A stretch of DNA of 64,000 bases. It comes from Agrococcus sp. HG114. GTDB taxonomy: Bacteria > Actinomycetota > Actinomycetes > Actinomycetales > Microbacteriaceae. Location: the NCBI RefSeq assembly GCF_024723325.1, contig NZ_JANQCH010000001.1:1-64000 (forward strand), written 5' to 3'. The notes under the pieces are model-generated. The model did no database searches. It saw only the letters and a list, made by a program, of their open reading frames with translations, and was not told where the DNA came from. Position numbers and translations under genes: made by a program. Shown here one piece after another: positions 46,148 through 53,807 of the stretch (its first letter is position 1; every line of letters begins with the position of its first letter).

Positions 46148-47719
46148 CTACTGCTCGCTGAGCGAGACGTTGTAGAAGCCGCGCGCGGTGCCCTGCGCGG
46201 GCTCCAGGCCGGTGACGTTGCTGCTCGTGACGATCAGGCGCGACTCGTGGTCGAGCTTGATGAAGGGCAGCTCCTCCCAGATCAGCCGCTGCAGCTCGTC
46301 CCAGACGGGCTTGCGCTCGTCGAAGTCGGCGCCGGCGGTGAGCTCCGCGACGAGGTCGTGCTTGGCGTCGGTCGCCCACCAGCCCGGGAAGCTGTCGTTG
46401 AGGAACACCACGGTCAGCGGGTCGGAGTAGGCGGTGCCGCCGGCGAGGAAGATGTCCCAGGCGCCGGGGTCGGTGCGGGTGTCGCCGAAGGTCGCCTTGT
46501 CGACCGCGAGCAGCTCGACGGTGAACCCGGCGGCCTCGAGCTGCTGCTGCAGCAGCGGGCCGTAGTTGTCGGAGCTCGGGCGGTACAGCAGGCGGATGGG
46601 CGTGCCGTCGTAGCCGGCCTCGTCGAGCAGCGCCTGCGACTGCGCGGGGTCACGCGCCTCCCATATCTCCGAGCCGGCCTCGGAGTACCAGACGGAGTCG
46701 GAGGGGAACATCGACGAGGTCGACTCGACGTAGTCGGTGCTGCCCATCTGCTGCAGCGTGATGGCCTCGGGGTCGACGGCGTTCATCAGCGCCTGGCGCA
46801 TGCGCAGGTCGGTGAAAGGCCCCTCCTGCATGTTGAACTGGATGAGCGAGAAGCCGCTGCCGGGCGAGACGATCGGCGTCAGCGCCGGGTCGGACTCGTA
46901 GACGGCGAGCTGGTCCATGCTCACGAACTGCGGCGCGATGTTGACCTGCTGCGTGCGCAGCTGGTTGATGACGTTGTCCTCGTTGAGCGGCACGAAGCGG
47001 ATTGTGTCGGCGTGGGCGACCTTGGCGCCGGCGCCGCCGTCGGGCTCCTCCTCGCGCGAGACGTACCCGTCGAAGCGGCTCACGACCGCGCTATCGTCGA
47101 CGGTGAACGAGTCGAGCTGGTAGGGGCCGGTGCAGTCGAGCGTCTCGAGCTCGGCGTCGCCGGCGGCCTCGAGCGAGGCGGCCGACAGGATGTAGGCGCC
47201 GGTGTCGGGCACCGCGAGCAGGGCGGGGATGGCGCCGGTCGGCGAGACCGTCGCGATGCGGACGGTGGCGTCGTCGACGGCGCTGACCTCGCTGACGAGC
47301 TCGCCGAAGAGCTCGCCGGCGTCGCTCTCGGCGTAGCGCTGGAGGGACGCGACGACGTCGGCCGAGGTGAGGGTGCCGCCGCTGTGGATCGCGACGCCGT
47401 CGCGGAGGGTGATCAGGTACTCGCCGGTCTCGGCGTCGTAGGTGTAGTCCTCGGCGAGACCGTTGTGCACCTCCATGTTCGCGCCGTTCGCGAACAGGCC
47501 CTCGCACACCGAGGCCGCGACCATCCAGTTGCTGCGCGACGTGGTGACGTACGGGTCGATCATGGCCGGCAGCGAGGCGACGATGAGCTCGCCGCCCTCG
47601 GTCGGCTCGCCGCTGTTGGATGCGGCGGGTGCGGTGCCGCCGGCACCGGCGCAGCCGGTGAGGATGACGGCGGTGGTCGCGAGCGCGGTGAGCGCGATCG
47701 CTGGCTTTCGGTTCTTCAT
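46148..47719 (-). CDS. ABC transporter solute-binding lipoprotein (family 5)
   Basis: A 523-residue extracellular binding protein of the peptide/nickel/glutathione type. MKNRKPAIALTALATTAVIL and the lipobox LTGC mark lipidation at about residue 23. GGELIVASLPAMIDPYVTT, VHNGLAEDYTYDAETGEYLITLRDGV and LIQFNMQEGPFTDLRMRQALMNAVD (quoted pieces: FTDLRMRQALMNAVD) are the family blocks. AGAGG precedes ATG 47719. It is the first gene of the leftward operon. Ligand type cannot be inferred beyond the family. Confidence 0.92.
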   Translation of the reverse strand: MKNRKPAIALTALATTAVILTGCAGAGGTAPAASNSGEPTEGGELIVASLPAMIDPYVTTSRSNWMVAASVCEGLFANGANMEVHNGLAEDYTYDAETGEYLITLRDGVAIHSGGTLTSADVVASLQRYAESDAGELFGELVSEVSAVDDATVRIATVSPTGAIPALLAVPDTGAYILSAASLEAAGDAELETLDCTGPYQLDSFTVDDSAVVSRFDGYVSREEEPDGGAGAKVAHADTIRFVPLNEDNVINQLRTQQVNIAPQFVSMDQLAVYESDPALTPIVSPGSGFSLIQFNMQEGPFTDLRMRQALMNAVDPEAITLQQMGSTDYVESTSSMFPSDSVWYSEAGSEIWEARDPAQSQALLDEAGYDGTPIRLLYRPSSDNYGPLLQQQLEAAGFTVELLAVDKATFGDTRTDPGAWDIFLAGGTAYSDPLTVVFLNDSFPGWWATDAKHDLVAELTAGADFDERKPVWDELQRLIWEELPFIKLDHESRLIVTSSNVTGLEPAQGTARGFYNVSLSEQ

Positions 47720-47799
47720 ACCGGACCTCTCGTGCGGAGCGTCGTTGATCCCAGTCGGGCGTGCGGCCACTGTAGGAGCGCGCGTCGCTGCGGAGCTTC

Positions 47800-47827
47800 G
47801 ACGATGTTCGGGACAGCGACAATCGTC
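47800..47827. promoter_or_regulatory. Imperfect palindrome upstream of importer operon
   Basis: Arms GACGAT (47800-47805) and ATCGTC (47822-47827) frame a 28-bp imperfect dyad, 81 bp before the start of the binding-protein gene. It could be the operator of the DUF5937/ArsR regulator encoded at the operon's end. Confidence 0.35.
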
Positions 47828-47861
47828 TCAGCAAGCGGCTCCCGCGGCCGCCTCAGACCGG

Positions 47862-47902
47862 CGGATGCGGTGACCGGCCGCGCGGGCCGGCCGCCGCATC
47901 CG
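47862..47902 (-). terminator. Nested hairpin after hypothetical gene
   Basis: Outer arms of nine bases (47862-47870 with 47894-47902, the CGGATGCGG word) enclose an inner GC-rich six-base stem, seven bases past the stop of the leftward hypothetical gene. Confidence 0.6.
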
Positions 47903-47908
47903 TCGTGA

Positions 47909-48364
47909 TCACTCGCACATCGCCAGGTAGCTTCGCGGCGTGTGGCCCAGCCGGCGCAACCCCCCGAGGTCGTCGGCGAACATCCGCGTCGCCCACGACG
48001 CATCCGCCCGCCTGATGCGCCGCGACAGCTCCACGAGCGCCAGCACGCCCGGGAACGCGGGCGGCCGCTGCGCGAACGCGACGGCCCACGCAAGCTCGCT
48101 GCCGGCATCGTCGAGGTCGACCTCCGGCAGCGGCGCGAGCGGCAGCACGAGATCGCACAGCACGCACTGGTCGAGGTCGCTGTAGGCGTCGACGGGTCGC
48201 GTGCCTCCGTCGTGCGGGCACGCGCGCTGGGAGCGTGCGGCAGCCTTCGCCCACGACATGAAGCTGAACTGGCCCGCGGGGAGCGGCGGGACGCGCTCGG
48301 GCCAGACGCCGTCGTGGTGCGTCGGCACCGGCTGGCCGTCGATGAAGGGTCGCTGCATGTGCAT
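47909..48364 (-). CDS. Hypothetical protein with cysteine pairs
   Basis: A 151-residue protein I do not recognise. FIDGQPVPTHHDGVWPERVPPLPAGQ opens it; the middle holds one cysteine in ACPHDGG and a CVLCD pair about 20 residues later, which together with the histidine could bind zinc. The carboxy half is helical (VLALVELSRRIRRADASWATRMF). The frame is open up to 48397, but ATG 48364 gives a better protein-like start. High-GC codon use like its metabolic neighbours, and a hairpin follows it. Likely real, function unknown. Confidence 0.55.
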   Translation of the reverse strand: MHMQRPFIDGQPVPTHHDGVWPERVPPLPAGQFSFMSWAKAAARSQRACPHDGGTRPVDAYSDLDQCVLCDLVLPLAPLPEVDLDDAGSELAWAVAFAQRPPAFPGVLALVELSRRIRRADASWATRMFADDLGGLRRLGHTPRSYLAMCE

Positions 48365-48567
48365 GGGAGCTCCGCCCGCTCGGCGAGGGCGGCGCACCGC
48401 ACCCCGCTGACTTGCCCGGCGCGGTCGCGGCGGGCCGGCTCTTCCCCTGGGGCACCCCGCTCAGCGGAGGGGGTTGCCGTGCAGCCGGCCAGGTACCGAT
48501 GGCTGCAACTCTTGAGCCTGCCCCGACGATAGCGCGCCCCACCGACACGTGCCGTTCCCACTCCCCG

Positions 48568-48604
48568 CTGGTCGAGTAGCCGACGAAGTCGGCGTATCGA
48601 GACC
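48568..48604. repeat. REP-like palindromic element
   Basis: GGTCGAGTAG and CGTATCGAGACC flank the inner hairpin CCGAC-GAA-GTCGG. Short palindromes of this form are, from general knowledge, scattered between genes in Microbacteriaceae. Only one copy is in this window, upstream of the NYN gene. The surrounding 48365-48625 has no convincing gene. Confidence 0.55.
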
Positions 48605-48625
48605 CGCCCGCCGATAGTCTCCCCC

Positions 48626-49174
48626 ATGCCCGAGCGCACGACATACCTGCTGATCGACGGCGAGAACATCGACGCCACGCTCGGCGTCTCGATCCTCGAC
48701 CGCCGCCCGGAGCCGCAGGAGCGCCCGCGCTGGAACAAGGTGCTCGACTTCGCCGAGCGCGCGTGGCAGCAGCCGGTCAAGGGCCTGTTCTTCCTCGCGG
48801 TCAGCCACGAGCTGCCGGCGTCGTTCGTGCAGGCGCTCATCGCGATGGGCTACCGGCCGGTGCCGCTGAGCGGCGAGGGCAAGGTCGTCGACATCGCGAT
48901 CCAGAAGACGGCGGATGCGCTGGCCGCCCGGGCAGACGACGTCATGCTCGTGAGCCACGACCGCGACTTCGCCTTGCAGATGCAGCGCCTCGCGCAGGAC
49001 GACGCGCGCCGCGTCGGCATCGTCGGCTTCGGCGAGTTCATGGCCGGCGACCTCCGTGACGTCGACGGCATCGAGTTCTTCGACCTCGAGTACGACGTGG
49101 CGGCGTTCAACTCGCGCCTGCCTCGCGTGCGCATCATCCCGATCGACGAGTTCGACCCGCTCGAGTTCATCTAA
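48626..49174 (+). CDS. NYN domain protein (PIN-like ribonuclease fold)
   Basis: A 182-residue NYN-domain protein, a PIN-like fold whose members are metal-dependent RNases. The acidic residues expected at the active site are in LLIDGENID (D10, E12 region), GEGKVVDIAIQKTADALA and DDVMLVSHDRDFA. Members act in RNA processing or in conflict systems. It lies alone in front of the truncated mmsA, just outside the lower-GC defence block; its codon use is typical of the host chromosome. Confidence 0.87.
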   Translation: MPERTTYLLIDGENIDATLGVSILDRRPEPQERPRWNKVLDFAERAWQQPVKGLFFLAVSHELPASFVQALIAMGYRPVPLSGEGKVVDIAIQKTADALAARADDVMLVSHDRDFALQMQRLAQDDARRVGIVGFGEFMAGDLRDVDGIEFFDLEYDVAAFNSRLPRVRIIPIDEFDPLEFI

Positions 49175-49176
49175 GG

Positions 49177-50618
49177 GAATCCGGCCCCACCGCGCCGTCT
49201 TGAATCCCTCGCTGGGCACGGTCGCGCGCGAGGTCGCGCTCGCGTCGGCCGACGAGGTCGCCGAGGCGATCGCGGCGGCGAAGGCGGCGTTCCCCGCTTG
49301 GCGCGACCTGTCGATCGCGAAGCGGCAGGCGATCATGTTCCGCTTCCGCGAGCTGCTCGTGGCGCGCAAGGACGACCTCGCGCGCATCATCACCGCCGAG
49401 CACGGCAAGGTGCACTCGGATGCGCTGGGCGAGATCGCGCGTGCGATCGAGGTCGTCGAGCTCGCGACCGCGTTTCCGCTCATGACGAAGGGCGAGTTCT
49501 CGGAGAACGTCTCGACCGGCGTCGACGTCTACTCGCTGCGCCAGCCGCTCGGCGTCGTGGGCATCATCAGCCCGTTCAACTTCCCGGCGATGGTGCCGCT
49601 GTGGTTCGCGCCGATCGCGCTCGCGGCCGGCAACTCGGTCGTGCTGAAGCCCTCCGAGAAGGACCCGTCGGCCGCAGTGTTCATCGCCGAGCTCTACGCC
49701 GAGGCGGGCCTCCCCGCCGGCGTGCTCACCGTCGTGCACGGCGATAAGGAGGCGGTGGATGTGCTCCTCACCCACGAAGACGTCGCCGCGATCTCGTTCG
49801 TCGGCTCCACGCCGATCGCGCAGTACGTCTACGAGACGGGCTCGAAGCACGGCAAGCGCGTGCAGGCGCTCGGCGGCGCGAAGAACCACATGCTCGTGCT
49901 GCCCGACGCCGACCTCGACGTGACCGCGGACGCGGCCGTGAACGCCGGCTTCGGCTCGGCGGGCGAGCGCTGCATGGCCATCTCGGTGGTCCTCGCGGTC
50001 GAGTCGATCGCCGACGAGCTGCAGGCGAAGATCGCCGAGCGGATGCAGGGCATCCGCACCGGGGACGGCACGCGAGACAACGACATGGGCCCGCTCATCT
50101 CGGCGGCCCACCGCGACAAGGTCGTCGGCTACATCGGCACCGCCGAGGCGGATGGCGCGACCGTGGTGGTCGACGGCCGCGACCCCGAGGTCGACGGCGA
50201 CCCGAACGGCTTCTGGGTCAAGCCCACGCTGCTCGACAAGGTGCCGACGGAGTCGAAGGCGTACCAGGAGGAGATCTTCGGCCCGGTGCTCTCGATCGTG
50301 CGCGTCGCCTCGTACGAGGAGGGGCTCGAGCTCATCAACGCGAACCCGTTCGGCAACGGCACGGCAATCTTCACGAACGACGGCGGCGCCGCGCGCCGGT
50401 TCCAGAACGAGGTGCAGGTCGGCATGGTCGGCGTGAACGTGCCGATCCCCGTGCCGGTCGGCTACCACTCGTTCGGCGGCTGGAAGCAGTCGGCGTTCGG
50501 CCAGGGCAAGGCGTACGGCAAGCACGCGTTCGACATCTACACCCGCGAGAAGGTCGTCACGAGCCGCTGGCTCGACCCGAGCCACGGCGGCCTGAACCTT
50601 GGCTTCCCTTCGAACTGA
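49177..50618 (+). pseudogene. mmsA: 5'-truncated, frameshifted mmsA paralogue
   Basis: A second methylmalonate-semialdehyde dehydrogenase missing its first 22-23 codons. Similarity begins at 49177, two bases after the NYN stop: reading E-S-G-P-T-A-P parallels E-G-S-G-R-T-A-P of the full copy, then one C is missing at 49195-49196 (CC for CCC) so that this frame ends at once in TGA. From 49197 the other frame (VLNPSLGTVA) stays open to 50618 with cysteine and all later motifs. A TTG at 49200 could start a 472-residue protein, but it would lack part of the first strand and has no clear ribosome-binding site. The longer open frame starting inside the NYN gene is not credible as an mmsA amino terminus. 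Confidence 0.75.
49215..50299 (+). repeat. Long direct repeat, copy 2 (inside truncated mmsA)
   Basis: Identical to 10819-11903. Beyond 50299 about a dozen differences appear in the last 320 bp, nearly all synonymous (one gives Phe to Ile near the carboxy end), showing that the two genes are older paralogues partly homogenised. Confidence 0.9.
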
Positions 50619-50903
50619 TCAGGGCGTGCCGGAGGGATGGTCGTGAATGCCGTCGGCGCTGGCGTAAGGCGACATCCGCTTACCTCGTGTCAACAGCGGC
50701 GCTCGTCAACGATGCGACCGCTCGCGCGGCGCCGGTCCAAGACTACGGCACTTGAATGGAACGGAACCGGTGGCGAGATCGAATCGGGATGTGAACGAAA
50801 CGCTGGTGTTCTCTGACACGTGAGACACGGACTCGCGCGGTCATCAACTAGCCGTTGAGGACAGCTGGACCGCCGAGAGCCGTCGACTCGATACACTCAG
50901 GAG
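50619..50903. other. Intergenic boundary of the defence island
   Basis: 285 bp with no gene found. GC content drops compared with the left side. TACACT at 50892-50897 could be a -10 element, with its start point at about 50904, which is the GTG of the ATPase gene. No attachment-site repeat or tRNA end was seen. Confidence 0.5.
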
Positions 50904-52475
50904 GTGGAAGACTCAGGGAAGTCGATTACAGCGAATCAGCGCGTTCTGCAGGAAGCTAAAGGTCGGTTCATGCGGACGACCCTCCATGGCTCCGCGCTAC
51001 TTGCTTACCTGCGATCAAACGAGATCGAGACCTTCCAGGTCGCGGAGGACCACGCCATGCGGGGAGCGTGGTGGCTCCACTGTGTGTTGCCGACGAACGT
51101 GAAAGACATGTTCGACTTGCACCGTGAGATTCTCCTGCTGTACACCGAGTTCGACACGGTGGAGCCGCGGCTGCTGGATCGCCTGACAGATCGAATTAGC
51201 AAGTCGAGCCGACTCGAAGAAGATATTGCCGTCGTTTTCACCAACGACCGCCGCTTCGAGTTCCTGGCCCAACGGCGCAAACGTGACATCGTCCTTGTCC
51301 AGATCGACCTGGAAGACCTCGAGGGTCAGCGGCAGTTCCGCACGAAGCTAGCGTCTGGCCTTACGTCTGTGGATGTGTATGACGTTACGCGCCCGGTCAC
51401 GAGTGCTGCGGAGTTTTTTGGTCGGTCGGCCGAGCTCAGCGGACTGAGGCATGCCTTGGAGATCGGGCAGTCGGTAGGAATCTTCGGCCTCCGCAAGGCA
51501 GGAAAGACTTCGCTTCTTAGAAGGCTGGCACGGGAACGGCGCGATGAGGGCCGCCCGGTCGTCGAGGTGGACGTCTCACAAATCGAATCAGCTCGCCAAT
51601 TACGCGCGACTCTGCTTGAGAGGGTCTGGGAAGCGAGTAGGCCTCACGTGGGCGAAGCGAAGTTGCGCCTGCGATGCCTGTCACGCGAGGGACGCCTCAA
51701 GGCCAGCGAGGAGGACCTGAGAGATTTCTGGATTGAGGACCTCGGTGCGATCCTGGCGGCCGTCCCAGCGCGCGTTGAATTGTTCATCGACGAAATCGAT
51801 CAGGTCCCGCCCGGTCCGCAGTCAAAGTTCGCAAATGACGAAGAACCGTATCGAGCCCTCGTTCAACTGCGCGGACCGCTGCAAGAGGCGGATCAACTTG
51901 TGATGGTTTCCGCGGGCGTGAATCCCCGGCTTTTTGAGGAGCCGCTTCAGGGGCGAGCTGACAATCTCCTTTACAAGCTAGTGCGGCTGTACTGGTTGGC
52001 GCCAATGAGCCGTCAGGATGCCCGCGACATGGTGCAGGCTCTGGGAAAGCGCATGGGTGTCCGATTTCCGCGAGGCCAGGCCGGCGACGAGGCGATGGAA
52101 ATTCTGTGGAGCGCCTTCGGAGGTCATCCTCTGCTGACTCGGAAGGCTGCATCGCAAGCGAGTTCCATGCGCACCGCTGAGGAGATGCCTTTCCTACTGA
52201 CGGTCGATAGGCTCGCCGCTGCCGTACGGGTCGACGCAAGTGGCAGTGCGCGCGACCAGGCGAAGGACGTGCTGGTCTCCTTCGCAGAGTGGTTTCCAGA
52301 CGAACACGCTGCGCTTATGCTGCACGTAGGCGGCGATGAAGACGAACGTAGTCTCGCCGCGGAGTGGATGGCAGAAAGCGGAAATCGACTCGAGCACGCA
52401 GTTAGTTACGGCCTTCTCGACGGCGAGCTTAACCCAAGAATCCGAGCGGCGTTCCCCAGTGTCGCTTCTGAGTGA
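50904..52475 (+). CDS. STAND-like P-loop ATPase of unknown system
   Basis: A 523-residue protein. Residues 1-160 are an unrecognised domain (LHCVLPTNVKDMFDLHREIL, then DIAVVFTNDRRFEFLAQRRK) that might be an effector or sensor. The NTPase follows: FFGRSAELSGLRHAL, Walker A GLRKAGKTS at 195-203, Walker B VELFIDEID with D296/E297, and GGHPLLTRKAAS late, as in AAA_16/nSTAND proteins. A carboxy helical part ends at 523. Codon use is more A/T-rich than in the catabolic region. GTG 50904 sits directly on AGGAGG, so either the message is leaderless or the start is ATG 50970. It overlaps the next gene by 17 bp. Function unknown; defence is suggested by location. Confidence 0.75.
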   Translation: MEDSGKSITANQRVLQEAKGRFMRTTLHGSALLAYLRSNEIETFQVAEDHAMRGAWWLHCVLPTNVKDMFDLHREILLLYTEFDTVEPRLLDRLTDRISKSSRLEEDIAVVFTNDRRFEFLAQRRKRDIVLVQIDLEDLEGQRQFRTKLASGLTSVDVYDVTRPVTSAAEFFGRSAELSGLRHALEIGQSVGIFGLRKAGKTSLLRRLARERRDEGRPVVEVDVSQIESARQLRATLLERVWEASRPHVGEAKLRLRCLSREGRLKASEEDLRDFWIEDLGAILAAVPARVELFIDEIDQVPPGPQSKFANDEEPYRALVQLRGPLQEADQLVMVSAGVNPRLFEEPLQGRADNLLYKLVRLYWLAPMSRQDARDMVQALGKRMGVRFPRGQAGDEAMEILWSAFGGHPLLTRKAASQASSMRTAEEMPFLLTVDRLAAAVRVDASGSARDQAKDVLVSFAEWFPDEHAALMLHVGGDEDERSLAAEWMAESGNRLEHAVSYGLLDGELNPRIRAAFPSVASE

Positions 52476-53676
52476 CCTGGACACAGAAGCCTCCGCTTGG
52501 CTCGAGGACGTGGGTGACCAACTGTTCAGCGGAGCGTTGTTGACGACTGCCGGGCCTCCTCGCTCTCAGAAGACCTGGCTGGCAAAGCGACTGAAAGAAA
52601 TGCTTGGCGAATGTGCCATCATCGCAAGCGGCAAAGCCTTCACCGAGCCGGACCAGCACTCCCTGCGCTCAGAGCTGCTAACGACCTTACGCTCGACCCG
52701 TGAGCAACACGGTCTTGTAGTGCTCCTCTTCGACGACATACATCTGGCCTTGGCGCGCTCAGGCGGTGGCCTTCTAGAGCAAGCATTAGTCGCGGAGCTG
52801 ATCGACGGGCCTATGGCAACCGACACCGCCGCGCTGTTTCTGACGCGTTGCAGCGGACCTCACAAGTCGCGCACCACGGGCAGTCCGTTGCTCACTCGCA
52901 CGACGAAGCACCCGCTGCCTACAGTTCCTGCCCGCCTTCAGGGTTCTCATCGCGACTTGACGGCGGCTTTCGGCGACTCGCTTGCGCTATGGCACGAGTA
53001 CGCGCGAGCGCGGCAACCTCGCATCGCTGACGTCGTTGCGCGCGTCTCACAAGAGGCAGACTTGATCGCTGACGACGTGACGCAAGCGGCACGCGCGGCG
53101 AACAGGACGGGACGCTTCCCCGACTCGCTGGCCTGGAACGATCTCGCATCACTCTCGGGCCTTAGCTGGGAGGGCGCTCCCACTCGACTCTCGACGGAGT
53201 CCGGGCTTGACGAGCTGCTCCGCCGTGACAGCGCGGGATGGCCGTCAGCGATTGGCGATGCGGCTCGCCGGTTCGCCGGACTGATTGACAGTAGCTCGAC
53301 GGTGGTGTGGTGTGACCGATACCTGCTTCCGCACACTGATCGACTTGTCGAGTTTCTCCATGCGGTCCGGCAGCATTCGAAAACAGGCGTCAACGTCCTG
53401 ACCATGAAGGAACCGCCCGGTCACGTGTACTCTGCGAGCGATGCGCGGCGTCTGCTCGCAGTCCCTGGTGTACGCCTGCGATTCATGCATCGTGGTTCAG
53501 TGGCGTCCCTGCATGATCGCCATCTTGCTTCTCTTGATGGCGGAGGGGGGTTCGTGCTGCCGGAAGGCCGAGTGGTCCTTGCCCTAGCGGCCGCCGGGAG
53601 TGCCGTCGTAGCACCAACGTCCGGATTTCCCATCGACTACGCCAGAATGTGGGCTGAGTCCATCGACCCCACTTGA
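52459..53676 (+). CDS. Partner protein: degenerate NTPase with HDR-motif carboxy domain
   Basis: A 405-residue protein, not recognised by name. Near the amino end GPPRSQKTW (32-40) looks like a Walker A motif whose last glycine became glutamine, and VVLLFDDIH (about 87-94) resembles Walker B, so it may be an inactive ATPase. The carboxy part (about 290-405) has TVVWCDRYLLPH, a strand RLRFMHRGS and then LHDRHL (H352-D353-R354), a pattern like PLD-like (MIT_C-type) domains. GTG 52459 overlaps the ATPase gene by 17 bp, so the two act together. The PLD link is tentative. Confidence 0.7.
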   Translation: MSLLSDLDTEASAWLEDVGDQLFSGALLTTAGPPRSQKTWLAKRLKEMLGECAIIASGKAFTEPDQHSLRSELLTTLRSTREQHGLVVLLFDDIHLALARSGGGLLEQALVAELIDGPMATDTAALFLTRCSGPHKSRTTGSPLLTRTTKHPLPTVPARLQGSHRDLTAAFGDSLALWHEYARARQPRIADVVARVSQEADLIADDVTQAARAANRTGRFPDSLAWNDLASLSGLSWEGAPTRLSTESGLDELLRRDSAGWPSAIGDAARRFAGLIDSSSTVVWCDRYLLPHTDRLVEFLHAVRQHSKTGVNVLTMKEPPGHVYSASDARRLLAVPGVRLRFMHRGSVASLHDRHLASLDGGGGFVLPEGRVVLALAAAGSAVVAPTSGFPIDYARMWAESIDPT

Positions 53677-53807
53677 CGGATGTGCAGGCGGCAGCGACTC
53701 GAAGCGGATGTGTCCGGACCAACGGCCGGAGTGTGTCAGTACCACTCTGACGAGCGTTCTCTACCTAGGCTCGACAGTATTCCCCGCAAATCCCAAGGAT
53801 CACGGCA

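Noticed and set aside
49056-49199. In-frame upstream extension of the second mmsA from ATG 49056
   Set aside because: It runs through the NYN gene in the wrong frame, is Ser/Thr-rich and bears no similarity to an mmsA amino terminus; the true remnant is in another frame and ends at a TGA.
53694-53732. Short inverted repeat TCCGG/CCGGA after the partner gene as a terminator
   Set aside because: Only five base pairs in the stem, expected often by chance in this composition.
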